In this document: one piece after another, positions 44,088-52,938 of the stretch
How the letters are laid out: the number at the start of each line of letters is the position of its first letter
How positions within the stretch are numbered: position 1 is the stretch's first letter
Origin: Atlantibacter sp032062175
GTDB taxonomy: Bacteria > Pseudomonadota > Gammaproteobacteria > Enterobacterales > Enterobacteriaceae
Length of the DNA stretch: 64,000 nucleotides
Direction of reading: 5' to 3'
NCBI RefSeq assembly: GCF_032062175.1
Contig: NZ_DAMBQK010000013.1
Coordinates: 52,377-116,376, forward strand
Made by a program: the position numbers and the translations under genes
The notes under the pieces: generated by a model
The model's input: only the letters and a program-made list of their open reading frames with translations
The model's database searches: none
What the model was told of the DNA's origin: nothing

Positions 44088-47000
44088 ATGTTAACTCGAA
44101 TTCTTATCGCCAACCGTGGCGCGATTGCGGTGCGCATCATCCGCACCCTGAAGCAAATGGGCATCACCGCCATTGCCGTGTATGCCGAAGCGGATAAACA
44201 CGCCGAGCACGTTCGCCAGGCGGATGTTGCCGTGTCGCTGGGTGACGGCAACGTCCGGGAAACCTATCTCAATCAGGACAAATTGTTCGCCATCATGCAC
44301 GAAAACGGCGCACAGGCGGTGCATCCGGGTTACGGATTTTTAAGCGAAAACGCCAGCTTTGTTGAGCGCTGCGAGCGTGAAGGCGTGGTGTTTCTCGGCC
44401 CGACGACCGAACAAATGGCGGCCTTTGGCCTGAAGCACCGGGCCCGTGAGCTGGCGGAGCAAAACCAGGTGCCGCTATTACCCGGCAGCAGCCTGCTGAC
44501 CACGCCGGAAGCCGCGCAGGAAGCGGCAGAGAAAATCGGTTATCCGGTGATGCTGAAAAGTACGGCGGGCGGTGGCGGCATAGGGATGCAGCGCTGCAAC
44601 GATGCGGCGGCGCTCAACGAGGCTTTTACCCGCGTCAAACGTCTGGCAGGCAACAATTTCGCCGACGATGGCGTTTTTTTAGAGAAATTTATCGCCCGGG
44701 CGCGGCATATCGAAGTTCAGGTCTTCGGCGACGGCAGCGGCAACGTTATCGCGCTGGGCGAACGCGACTGCTCGGCCCAGCGGCGTAATCAGAAAGTCAT
44801 TGAAGAAACCCCAGCGCCGCGCCTCTCTGACGTCAACCGTCGTGCACTGCACGACACCGCGATCCGCCTGTGCCAGGCGGTAAATTATCGCAGCGCCGGC
44901 ACCGTGGAATACGTCTACGACGATGTGTCTGAGCAGTTCTGGTTTCTGGAAGTGAATACCCGCTTGCAGGTGGAGCACGGCGTCACCGAGATGGTCTACG
45001 GCGTGGATATTGTCCGTTGGATGGTCGAGTTAGGCGCACAAACGCTGCCTGCGCTGGCTTCTTTAGCGACTACGCCGCAGGGCCACGCTATTCAGGTGCG
45101 TCTGTATGCCGAGGATCCGGCGAAAAATTTCCAGCCGGTGGCCGGATTGCTCAGCGAAGTGATTTTCCCGGAACGGGTGGAATCGGCGCAACTGCGCATC
45201 GATAGCTGGATTTCCGGCGGCTGCGAGGTCTCGGCGATTTACGATCCGATGCTGGCGAAAGTCATCGTCCATGCCGATAGCCGTACACAGGCGTTAGCAG
45301 CGCTGCAAAGCGCGCTGGATCACACCCGGCTTTACGGCATCGAAACCAACCTGAAGTGGCTGCGCCATTTGCTGACCCTGCCACAGGTTCAGCAAGGCAA
45401 GGTGATTACCGCCACCTTAGGCGAAGTCTGCTGGCAACCCGCCACCCTGGATGTGCTGAGCGGCGGCACGATGACCACGATTCAGGATTTACCGGGGCGC
45501 GTGGGCTACTGGGACGTTGGTGTTCCGCCCTCCGGCCCGTTCGACAGCCTGGCGTTTGAGCGGGGCAATCAGTTGTTGCAGAACCCACGCGACGCCGCCG
45601 GACTGGAAATCACCCTGCGCGGGCCGATGCTGCGCGTTAACCAGGATTGCTCTATCGCGCTGACCGGCGCGGATATTGACGCCACGCTTGACGATGCGCC
45701 CATCGCCATGCGCCAGGTGATTAGCGTTCTGGCAGGCCAGACCCTCAAACTCGGCGCGGTACAGGGCGCAGGCTGTCGCAGCTATCTGCTGATTGCCGGT
45801 GGGCTGGATTGCCCGCATTATCTGGGCAGCCGCAGTACCTTTACGCTGGGGAAATTCGGCGGCCATGCCGGACGGGCGCTGCGCGCGGGCGATGTTATTC
45901 ACCTCGCCGCACCGGAAATCCGCCCTGACGCCACGCTGCCCGCCGATGCCTGGCCGATTATCTCCAGCCACTGGCAGTTGCGAGTAATTTACGGCCCGCA
46001 TGGTGCGCCGGAATTCTTTACCGACAAGGATATAGCAGAATTTTTTGCGGCCCGCTGGCAGGTGCATTACAACTCCAGCCGCACCGGCATCCGTCTGATA
46101 GGCCCAAAACCCACCTGGGCGCGCCCGGACGGCGGCGAGGCGGGAATGCATCCATCCAACATCCACGATAACGCCTACGCCTTCGGCACGGTGGATTTTA
46201 CCGGCGATATGCCGGTTATCCTGGGTCCGGATGGCCCGTCGCTGGGCGGTTTTGTCTGCCCGGCCACGGTCATTCATCAGGATTTGTGGAAGCTGGGCCA
46301 GTTAAAAGCGGGGGATACGATTTCGTTCGCGCCGGTCACGCTGGAAGAGGCTGACAGCACCCAGCAAACCGCCAGCGCATCGGGTGACGTTGCGCTCGAT
46401 GCCCTGCCATCGCCAATTTTATGGCGCGATGATGCCCGTAACGGTATGCCTGCGATAACCGTTCGGGCGGCAGGCGACCGTTTTCTGCTGGTGGAATATG
46501 GCGAGCAGCGCCTGGATATCGCCCTACGCTTTCGGGTGCATGCGCTGATGCAACAGATCGACGCGATGGCGATCGCCGGAAGACTGGAGATGACGCCGGG
46601 GATCCGCTCCTTACAGATCCATTTCGATCCGATGCAATGCCCGCGCGATACATTGATCGCACTTATCAGGGATGCCGATCTCCAGTTGCGGGATCTGCGT
46701 AACGCCAGCGTGCCGTCGCGCACCGTCTGGCTGCCGCTCAGCTGGGACGACGCCGCCTGCCGCGAGGCGATTACTCGCTACACCCAATCGGTACGTCCCG
46801 GTGCGCCGTGGTGCCCGAGTAATATCGAATTTATCCGCCGAATCAACGGGCTGGATAGCGTCGAGCAGGTTAAAGAGATTGTGTTTGACGCCTCGTACCT
46901 GGTGATGGGTTTAGGTGATGTGTATCTTGGCGCGCCAGTCGCCACGCCCATCGATCCGCGCCATCGACTGGTGACCACCAAATACAACCCGGCGCGAACC

Positions 47001-47660
47001 TGGACGGCGGAAAACTCGGTAGGCATCGGGGGTGCCTATTTATGCGTCTATGGAATGGAAGGGCCCGGCGGCTATCAGTTTGTGGGGCGTACCCTTCAGA
47101 TGTGGAATCGCGACCGTAGAACGGACGCCTTTACCCAGCCGTGGCTGCTGCGCTTTTTCGACCAGATCCGCTTTTATCCGGTCAGCCATGAGGAATTAAT
47201 AACACTGCGCGAGCGCTTCCCGTGGGGCGACCATCCCTTGCGTATCGAACAGGGCGAGTTCAGCCTGAGCGACTGGCGACAGATGCTGGAGCAGGACGCA
47301 GCAGATATTGCCGCTTTCCAGGATAAGCGCCAGAAAGCCTTTGATGAGGAACTGGCCCGCTGGCGTGCTGATGGCCAGTTCACTTTTGAAAGTGAACTGG
47401 AATCGCAGAATGACAGCGATGAGGCTATTCCTGAAAGCTGTTGCGGCGTCGAAAGCCTGGTAGCAGGCAGCGTGTGGCAATGGCTGGTGAAACCGGGAGA
47501 ACAGGTTGCGGAAGGTCAATTGATCGGAATTCTCGAATCCATGAAAATGGAGATCCCGATTACCGCGCCGGTTGCCGGAACGATCCGCACTTTCCAGCGC
47601 CAGCAGGGAAATCAGGTGCAGGCGGGGCAATTATTAATGGTGATTGAACGCGCTGCGTAA
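44088..47660 (+). CDS. Biotin-dependent guanidine/urea carboxylase
   Basis: 1190 residues in the usual order: biotin carboxylase (about 1-450; ILIANRGAIAVRIIRT, KSTAGGGGIGMQRC ATP loop, FLEVNTRLQVEHGVTE), carboxyltransferase halves AHS2 (about 470-790) and AHS1 (about 810-1080), and a C-terminal biotinyl domain with ESMKME, Lys near 1153. It carboxylates guanidine (or urea) with bicarbonate and ATP. The riboswitch and the DUF1989 pair favour guanidine, giving carboxyguanidine for deimination to allophanate. I chose the ATG at 44088 (MLTRILIANRG, GGAG upstream); the frame extends 27 codons further up. No allophanate hydrolase gene follows. Confidence 0.93.
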   Translation: MLTRILIANRGAIAVRIIRTLKQMGITAIAVYAEADKHAEHVRQADVAVSLGDGNVRETYLNQDKLFAIMHENGAQAVHPGYGFLSENASFVERCEREGVVFLGPTTEQMAAFGLKHRARELAEQNQVPLLPGSSLLTTPEAAQEAAEKIGYPVMLKSTAGGGGIGMQRCNDAAALNEAFTRVKRLAGNNFADDGVFLEKFIARARHIEVQVFGDGSGNVIALGERDCSAQRRNQKVIEETPAPRLSDVNRRALHDTAIRLCQAVNYRSAGTVEYVYDDVSEQFWFLEVNTRLQVEHGVTEMVYGVDIVRWMVELGAQTLPALASLATTPQGHAIQVRLYAEDPAKNFQPVAGLLSEVIFPERVESAQLRIDSWISGGCEVSAIYDPMLAKVIVHADSRTQALAALQSALDHTRLYGIETNLKWLRHLLTLPQVQQGKVITATLGEVCWQPATLDVLSGGTMTTIQDLPGRVGYWDVGVPPSGPFDSLAFERGNQLLQNPRDAAGLEITLRGPMLRVNQDCSIALTGADIDATLDDAPIAMRQVISVLAGQTLKLGAVQGAGCRSYLLIAGGLDCPHYLGSRSTFTLGKFGGHAGRALRAGDVIHLAAPEIRPDATLPADAWPIISSHWQLRVIYGPHGAPEFFTDKDIAEFFAARWQVHYNSSRTGIRLIGPKPTWARPDGGEAGMHPSNIHDNAYAFGTVDFTGDMPVILGPDGPSLGGFVCPATVIHQDLWKLGQLKAGDTISFAPVTLEEADSTQQTASASGDVALDALPSPILWRDDARNGMPAITVRAAGDRFLLVEYGEQRLDIALRFRVHALMQQIDAMAIAGRLEMTPGIRSLQIHFDPMQCPRDTLIALIRDADLQLRDLRNASVPSRTVWLPLSWDDAACREAITRYTQSVRPGAPWCPSNIEFIRRINGLDSVEQVKEIVFDASYLVMGLGDVYLGAPVATPIDPRHRLVTTKYNPARTWTAENSVGIGGAYLCVYGMEGPGGYQFVGRTLQMWNRDRRTDAFTQPWLLRFFDQIRFYPVSHEELITLRERFPWGDHPLRIEQGEFSLSDWRQMLEQDAADIAAFQDKRQKAFDEELARWRADGQFTFESELESQNDSDEAIPESCCGVESLVAGSVWQWLVKPGEQVAEGQLIGILESMKMEIPITAPVAGTIRTFQRQQGNQVQAGQLLMVIERAA

Positions 47661-47933
47661 GCGCCGAGCCTGTCGGTGATCCTCCCGGCAGGCTTGATCG
47701 AGACCCCGGAGAGGATATACCCATTATTTCTACCTAAAGATATAAATTTTCTTAAACTTAATTGCTGTTATTTATGAGCAGGTTACCCTGGAAACTGCCG
47801 CAATTTACCGCTTAAAAAAATCTAATCGCGCGATTAATCACCAACGCAACCATCCCTGATTGTATTTAGGGACTATTCTTAATGTGCTTCTTAGCGTTCA
47901 CGATCCCGCAGTGTGATTTATGAGGAGTTCTCA

Positions 47934-48224
47934 ATGGAATATAAAGATCCAATGGTTGAGTTGCTCAGCAGCCTTGAGCAGATTGTTTTTAAAGATGATT
48001 CACAAAAAGTGACCCTGACCCATAAACCGTCTGCTTTTTCCGAGTTTGAGCAACTGCGAAAGAGTACCGGTTTGAAAATTGATGACCTGGCCCGGGTGAT
48101 GGGCGTGAGTGTTGCCATGGTGCATGAATGGGAATCAAAACGCGTAAAACCCTCCAGCACCGAACTGAAGCTGATGCGCCTGATTCAGGCGAACCCGATG
48201 CTCAGTAAGCAGTTGATGGAATAA
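47934..48224 (+). CDS. yiaG: HTH regulator YiaG
   Basis: 96 residues, the E. coli YiaG length and start (MEYKDPM), with GAGGAG upstream; an in-frame codon at 47913 is rejected. The C-terminal half is a Cro/C1-type HTH (about 45-90; IDDLARVMGVSVAMVHEWE). It is a predicted DNA-binding protein of unknown target, a backbone marker after yiaF. A terminator lies at 48263-48294. Confidence 0.93.
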   Translation: MEYKDPMVELLSSLEQIVFKDDSQKVTLTHKPSAFSEFEQLRKSTGLKIDDLARVMGVSVAMVHEWESKRVKPSSTELKLMRLIQANPMLSKQLME

Positions 48225-48262
48225 TTTTATTGCTCTGTATCCTTTAGGTTTTCCTGGTCGTG

Positions 48263-48294
48263 ACAACCCCCGTATAAGACGGGGGTTGTGTGTT
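48263..48294 (+). terminator. Terminator of yiaG
   Basis: Stem ACAACCCCC / GGGGGTTGT with a short loop and then TGTGTTTT. Confidence 0.85.
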
Positions 48295-48373
48295 TTAAGG
48301 GTAAGCGCGGGTGCCTTCAGGCCCCATCTTTCCAGTTGACTGAAATGCGGGAGATCACTCCCCCGCATCGCAA

Positions 48374-48532
48374 TTACCTCCCTGCTTCGTAAGCAAGGAC
48401 CGCCCGTAATTCGCTGTTTTGTTCTTTAAGCGTGAATTCACATAAACGATCTTTCACCATCCAGATAAAACAAAGCAGCGTTACGCATGCGACTAATACA
48501 CAAAGAAATGTGTATTTATACTTTACAGGCAT
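48374..48532 (-). CDS. Hok-family type I toxin, copy 1
   Basis: 52-residue small membrane toxin starting MPVKYKYTFLCVLVACV: a short basic N-terminus, one membrane helix (about 8-25) and the Hok-conserved DRLCEFTLKEQNSELRAVL, ending YEAGR. It depolarises the inner membrane when expressed. The ATG (48530-48532) follows GGAGGCAATT on the minus strand. Translation is normally blocked by the antisense Sok RNA from the opposite strand. It occupies the position of hokA in E. coli, between yiaG and glyS. Too short for standard gene callers. Confidence 0.9.
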   Translation of the reverse strand: MPVKYKYTFLCVLVACVTLLCFIWMVKDRLCEFTLKEQNSELRAVLAYEAGR

Positions 48533-48534
48533 AA

Positions 48535-48563
48535 TTGCCTCCTTCGGTTGAAGGGGCTACAAT
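48535..48563 (+). promoter_or_regulatory. Sok promoter, copy 1
   Basis: TTGCCT (48535-48540), 17-base spacer, TACAAT (48558-48563): a near-consensus sigma-70 promoter pointing away from hok, antisense to the hok leader. Confidence 0.8.
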
Positions 48564-48569
48564 CCAACT

Positions 48570-48623
48570 GTCTAGGTGGGATTGCGGCCCCGTTAATTAA
48601 ATGGATTTAATGACGGGGCTTTC
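48570..48623 (+). ncRNA. Sok-like antisense RNA, copy 1
   Basis: Predicted from the promoter at 48535-48563 to the hairpin CCCCGTTAATTAAAT…TGACGGGG followed by CTTT. About 54 bases, complementary to the hok mRNA leader. Ends are estimates. Confidence 0.75.
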
Positions 48624-48856
48624 GTCTACCTAACCATTGCGTCATGCTCCAGCTAAATAGCCTTGAGCACCCGAGCGTTATAGTAATGATTTTTATATCG
48701 CAGATAATTAACGGAACCGTTAATAACGCCGGTGTTTTAGATAAATAAAATAGTTTTCAGATAATAGCTGAAAGGATGTTCAGGAATAAGTTTGGGTGCC
48801 TTCAGGCCCAACCCACCAGTTGACTGAAATGCGGGAGATTTCTCCCCCGCATTGCT

Positions 48857-49015
48857 TTACCTCCCTGCTTCGCAGGCAAGCACTGCCCGTAATTCACTGT
48901 TTTGCTGTTTAATGCTGAATTCACAAAGGCGATCCTGCACTATCCAGATAAAACAGAGAAGGGTTACACATATGACTAATACACTTAAAAATGTGTATTT
49001 ATGCTTTACAGGCAT
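48857..49015 (-). CDS. Hok-family type I toxin, copy 2
   Basis: 52 residues, MPVKHKYTFLSVLVICV…, ending ACEAGR. It differs from copy 1 at about a dozen positions but keeps the membrane helix, WIVQDRLCEF and NSELRAVLA. ATG at 49013-49015 after GGAGGCAATT. A short leader frame starting at 49049 overlaps its start and could couple translation like mok. The substitutions are conservative with no stop, so the copy looks functional. Confidence 0.9.
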   Translation of the reverse strand: MPVKHKYTFLSVLVICVTLLCFIWIVQDRLCEFSIKQQNSELRAVLACEAGR

Positions 49016-49049
49016 AATTGCCTCCTTCGTTGGAAGGGGCTACAATCAT
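48999..49049 (-). CDS. Mok-like leader frame of hok copy 2
   Basis: 16 codons, MIVAPSNEGGNYACKA, overlapping the hok start codon in another frame. In hok/sok systems translation of mok is required for hok translation and is what Sok blocks. Copy 1 lacks an ATG at the same place but has a TTG frame, so the coupling may differ. Confidence 0.5.
   Translation of the reverse strand: MIVAPSNEGGNYACKA
49018..49046 (+). promoter_or_regulatory. Sok promoter, copy 2
   Basis: TTGCCT (49018-49023), 17-base spacer, TACAAT (49041-49046), identical boxes to copy 1. Confidence 0.8.
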
Positions 49050-49052
49050 ACT

Positions 49053-49106
49053 GTTTGGTTGTGATTGTGGCCCCGTTAATTAAATGGATTTAATTACGGG
49101 GCTTTT
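49053..49106 (+). ncRNA. Sok-like antisense RNA, copy 2
   Basis: From the promoter above to a CCCCG…CGGGGCTTTT terminator. The 5' third differs from copy 1 (TGTTTGGTTGTG versus TGTCTAGGTGGG), which may make each antitoxin specific for its own toxin mRNA. Confidence 0.75.
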
Positions 49107-49253
49107 GTCTACCTAACCATTGCGTCATGCTCCGGCTAAATAGCCTTGAGCACCCGATAGTGATAATACTGATGTTTCTCTTGCGTATAATTAGCAGAAC
49201 CATTAACAGAACGGCTATTTTTAATAAATGCACTTCTTTTAAGATAACGTCAA

Positions 49254-49290
49254 AAATAAAAACCCGCCATCAATAGCGGGTTTTTATTTA
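49254..49290 (-). terminator. Terminator of glyQS
   Basis: Stem AAATAAAAACCCGC / GCGGGTTTTTATTT with an 8-base loop, 13 bases past the glyS stop; T-rich on both strands. Confidence 0.9.
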
Positions 49291-49302
49291 TTACAGCAAC
49301 CG

Positions 49303-51372
49303 TTACTGCAGCAGTGAAATATCCGCTACCTGCAGGAACAACTCGCGCAGCTTAGACAACAGCGTCAGGCGGTTAACGCGCAGTTCCTGATCCTCTGCCA
49401 TCACCATTACTTTATCGAAGAACGCATCGACCGGCGCGCGCAGGGCGGCCAGTTCAACCAGCGCCTGCTGGTATTCGCCCTTCGCAAAGGCAGGTTCCAG
49501 CTTGTCGCGCAGGATAACTAACTGACGCGCCAGTTCGAGTTCTTCCGGCTCTTTTAAGACTGAAGCGCGCACATGGTCATGCAGCGTTTCGGTGGATTTA
49601 GCCAGAATATTCGATACGCGCTTGTTGGCTGCCGCCAGCGCTGAAGCCGCTTCCAGGGTACGGAAATGTGATACCGCCTTCATGCGGGCATCGAAATCCG
49701 CCGGTTTGGTCGGGCGACGTGCCAACACCGCCTGGATGGTATCCACGCTGTGGCCTTCTTCCTGATACCAGGCGCGGAAACGGCCCAGCATAAAGTCGAT
49801 GACATCATCTACCACGTTAGCGTTGGACAGCTTGCTGCCATACAAACGCACCGCTTCTTCGGTCAGGGTTTGCAGATCGAGCGGCAGGTTTTTCTCAACA
49901 ATAATGCGCAGCACACCGAGCGCGGCACGGCGCAGCGCAAACGGGTCTTTATCGCCTTTCGGATGCTGGCCAATGCCGAAAATACCCGCCAGGGTATCCA
50001 TCTTGTCGGCAATCGCCACCGCACAGGCCACCGGGTTAGACGGCAGGTCGTCGCCCGCGAAACGCGGCTGGTACTGCTCGTTCAGCGCCACGGCAACGTC
50101 TTCCGCTTCGCCGTCATGACGGGCATAGTGCATCCCCATCACGCCCTGGGTGTCGGTAAACTCGAACACCATGTTGGTCATCAGGTCGCATTTTGACAGC
50201 AAGCCCGCACGCGTTGCATGATTCACATCCGCGCCGATCTGCCCGGCAATCCAACCGGCAAGCGCCTGGATACGGTCGGTTTTATCGCGCAGCGTGCCCA
50301 ACTGCTGCTGGAATAACACGGTTTCCAGACGCGGCAGATGGTCTTCAAGACGTTTTTTACGATCGGTATTAAAGAAGAACTCCGCATCCGCCAGACGCGG
50401 GCGCACCACCTTCTCGTTACCGGAAATGATCTGCTGCGGATCTTTGGATTCGATATTCGCCACAAAGATGAAGTTAGGCAGCAGTTTCCCGTTATTGTCG
50501 TACACCGGGAAGTACTTCTGGTCGCCTTTCATGGTGTAAACCAGCGCTTCTGCCGGTACCGCCAGAAATTTCTCTTCAAATTTGGCGGTCAGCACCACCG
50601 GCCATTCCACCAGCGAGGTGACTTCTTCCAGCAGGCTTTCGCTCAGATCGGCATTGCCGCCAATTTTGCGCGCCGCATCTTCCGCGTCGGCCTTGATTCT
50701 GGCTTTGCGCTGTTCGTAATCAGCGATGACTTTACCGCGCTCCAGCAGGATTTCCGGGTACTGGTCAGCGCGTTCAATGGTGAATTCTGGCTCACCCATA
50801 AAGCGGTGGCCACGGATCACGCGATCGGACTGAATACCCAGGATATTTGCCGGGATCAGTTTGTCATCAAGCAGCAGCGTAACGGTATGCACCGGACGCA
50901 CAAAATGAACGTCTGAAGCGCCCCAACGCATCAGTTTTGGAATCGGCAATTTTGCCAGCGCGACGCTGATCATGCCGGGCAGCAGCGCTTCAACGCTTTC
51001 GCCTTTGACATGGGCGCGGTACAGCAGCCATTCGCCTTTATCCGTGGTTAAACGCTCGGCCTGATCGACGGTAATACCGCAGCCGCGCGCCCAACCCTCC
51101 GCCGCTTTGCTCGGTTTGCCTTCGGCATCAAAGGCCTGGGCGATGGCCGGGCCACGTTTTTCAACTTCGCGATCCGGCTGAGACTCCGCCAGGTTAGCAA
51201 TTTTCAATGCCAGACGACGCGGCGCAGCGAACCACTTAACGTCGCCGTGGGCGATATTAGCCGCATCGAGTTCAGCAGTAACATTCGCAGCGAAGGATTC
51301 CGCCAGGCTGCGCAGGGCTTTTGGTGGCAGCTCTTCAGTGCCGATCTCCACCAGAAAAGTTTTTTCAGACAT
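49303..51372 (-). CDS. glyS: Glycyl-tRNA synthetase beta subunit
   Basis: 689 residues, as in E. coli. It opens EKTFLVEIGTEELPPKALR. It contains the tRNA-binding and HD-like regions of the bacterial alpha2-beta2 glycyl-tRNA synthetase (TMKGDQKYFPVYD, KCDLMTNMVFEFTDTQG, DKMDTLAGIF) and a C-terminal anticodon-binding domain (about 580-685). It works with GlyQ to charge tRNA-Gly. It is nine bases downstream of glyQ. Confidence 0.97.
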   Translation of the reverse strand: MSEKTFLVEIGTEELPPKALRSLAESFAANVTAELDAANIAHGDVKWFAAPRRLALKIANLAESQPDREVEKRGPAIAQAFDAEGKPSKAAEGWARGCGITVDQAERLTTDKGEWLLYRAHVKGESVEALLPGMISVALAKLPIPKLMRWGASDVHFVRPVHTVTLLLDDKLIPANILGIQSDRVIRGHRFMGEPEFTIERADQYPEILLERGKVIADYEQRKARIKADAEDAARKIGGNADLSESLLEEVTSLVEWPVVLTAKFEEKFLAVPAEALVYTMKGDQKYFPVYDNNGKLLPNFIFVANIESKDPQQIISGNEKVVRPRLADAEFFFNTDRKKRLEDHLPRLETVLFQQQLGTLRDKTDRIQALAGWIAGQIGADVNHATRAGLLSKCDLMTNMVFEFTDTQGVMGMHYARHDGEAEDVAVALNEQYQPRFAGDDLPSNPVACAVAIADKMDTLAGIFGIGQHPKGDKDPFALRRAALGVLRIIVEKNLPLDLQTLTEEAVRLYGSKLSNANVVDDVIDFMLGRFRAWYQEEGHSVDTIQAVLARRPTKPADFDARMKAVSHFRTLEAASALAAANKRVSNILAKSTETLHDHVRASVLKEPEELELARQLVILRDKLEPAFAKGEYQQALVELAALRAPVDAFFDKVMVMAEDQELRVNRLTLLSKLRELFLQVADISLLQ

Positions 51373-51381
51373 GGCAGCCTC

Positions 51382-52293
51382 TTATTTGTTTCTGTTACAC
51401 ATCGGGAAGCCCAGCGCTTCACGGGAAGCGTAGTAGGCTTCCGCCACAGCTTTGGTCAGCGTGCGAATGCGCAGAATATAGCGCTGACGCTCGGTTACCG
51501 AGATGGCCTTACGGGCATCCAGCAGGTTGAAGCTGTGTGCGGCTTTCAGAATACGTTCATAGGCTGGCAGCGGCAGCGGGTTTTCCAGCGCCAGAAGCTG
51601 CTGGGCCTCTTTCTCATACTGCTCGAAGCAGGTGAAGAGGAAATCCACGTCCGCGTATTCGAAGTTATAGGTCGATTGTTCCACTTCGTTTTGATGGAAC
51701 ACGTCGCCGTAGGTGGTTTTACCCAGCGGACCGTCGCTCCACACCAGGTCATAGACACTGTCCACGCCCTGGATATACATGGCGAGACGCTCAAGACCGT
51801 AAGTGATTTCACCGGTCACCGGCTTACATTCCAGACCGCCAACCTGCTGGAAGTAGGTAAACTGAGTGACTTCCATACCGTTCAGCCACACTTCCCAGCC
51901 GAGGCCCCAGGCACCCAGCGTTGGGTTTTCCCAGTTATCTTCCACGAAGCGAATATCATGAATCGTTGGGTCCATACCCAGCTCTTTCAGCGATCCCAGG
52001 TACAGTTCCTGAATATTGTCCGGCGAGGGTTTGATGATCACCTGGAACTGATAGTAATGCTGTAAGCGGTTCGGGTTTTCGCCGTAACGACCATCGGTCG
52101 GGCGGCGGGAAGGCTGCACGTAAGCGGCCGCGATGGGCTCAGGCCCAAGCGCACGCAGACAGGTCATTGGATGTGAGGTGCCGGCACCGACTTCCATATC
52201 CAGCGGTTGAACGATGGTGCAGCCCTGGCGGGCCCAGTAATCCTGTAAGGTCAGGATCAAGCCCTGAAAGGTCTTGGTATCAAACTTTTGCAT
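51382..52293 (-). CDS. glyQ: Glycyl-tRNA synthetase alpha subunit
   Basis: 303 residues starting MQKFDTKTFQGLILTLQDYW, identical in length to E. coli; an upstream frame to 52350 is rejected. Class II catalytic subunit: QPLDMEVGAGTSHPMT, RALGPEPIAAAYVQPSRRP and the NRLQHYYQFQVI stretch form the active site. First gene of glyQS. Confidence 0.97.
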   Translation of the reverse strand: MQKFDTKTFQGLILTLQDYWARQGCTIVQPLDMEVGAGTSHPMTCLRALGPEPIAAAYVQPSRRPTDGRYGENPNRLQHYYQFQVIIKPSPDNIQELYLGSLKELGMDPTIHDIRFVEDNWENPTLGAWGLGWEVWLNGMEVTQFTYFQQVGGLECKPVTGEITYGLERLAMYIQGVDSVYDLVWSDGPLGKTTYGDVFHQNEVEQSTYNFEYADVDFLFTCFEQYEKEAQQLLALENPLPLPAYERILKAAHSFNLLDARKAISVTERQRYILRIRTLTKAVAEAYYASREALGFPMCNRNK

Positions 52294-52454
52294 GTTGATT
52301 TCGCACGCGATACGAGTGGGTTTAAGTGGAAGCGACCAGTATATACTCAAAAGGCTCAGCGTTGCATCACAGGGGCAACGGAACGGGGCGTCAAATCGGG
52401 CTTCAGGATGGATTTGCGGCGATTTACCAGGATTATTAACCGCCTTTCGGGGAT

Positions 52455-52763
52455 TTAACGCATCGACAGATGTAAAAACTGCCCATTCATATCGAATGCG
52501 CAGGTAAACCCTTCCTGGCGTGCGGTACTGCCCTGCATTTCGTAACTTCCCTGAAAAGCGTCGAAATCCGTAATGCGGATATTCTGGCTGGAAAGGTTAT
52601 AGCGATGAGCAGCGTTTTCCCGGCACTGGTTTTCCATCGCCAGCGAGTGCATCGGCGTAACCTTTGCTTTTTGGGCGTGCTGCGGCTGCGTTTCCTGGCT
52701 GGCGCAACCGGCGAGGAGGATGACGGCGGCAAGCATAGAAAAGCGTATGGGTGTCGTAGTCAT
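52455..52763 (-). CDS. ysaB: Small lipoprotein YsaB
   Basis: 102 residues with a lipoprotein signal and lipobox VILLAGC (Cys19). The mature part has two further cysteines (NQCREN, FTCAFD) that may form a disulfide. It is a backbone gene between glyQ and wecH in E. coli. Function unknown. Confidence 0.88.
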   Translation of the reverse strand: MTTTPIRFSMLAAVILLAGCASQETQPQHAQKAKVTPMHSLAMENQCRENAAHRYNLSSQNIRITDFDAFQGSYEMQGSTARQEGFTCAFDMNGQFLHLSMR

Positions 52764-52938
52764 TATACTTTGCTACCAGTGAGTAAGGGTTTATCCGCGC
52801 ATTCAGGTCAGAATGCATTGTGGCTGGCCCACGCGGCACGTCGCAAGCCGCAGGAAACAAACTCGGACTGATCCGAGGTACAGTGAATAATTATTAGACC
52901 GACACTAGCGGAATAGCAAAGTGTGAGCCGGGGAGAAA

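Larger units (their letters stand above)
48309..48673. repeat. Tandem hok/sok unit 1
   Basis: First of two similar units (second at 48794-49157), offset by about 484 bases. It covers the hok mRNA 3' region, hok, the leader and sok. Sequence agreement is high in the non-coding parts and the flank CTACCTAACCATTGCGTCAT. Confidence 0.88.
48794..49157. repeat. Tandem hok/sok unit 2
   Basis: Second copy of the unit at 48309-48673; both contain the 3' hairpin GGGTGCCTTCAGGCCC, a hok gene, a leader and a sok gene. Confidence 0.88.

Noticed and set aside
48852..49064. 70-codon plus-strand frame at hok copy 2
   Set aside because: It is the antisense shadow of the Hok toxin and Sok region; the minus strand encodes a clear Hok protein.
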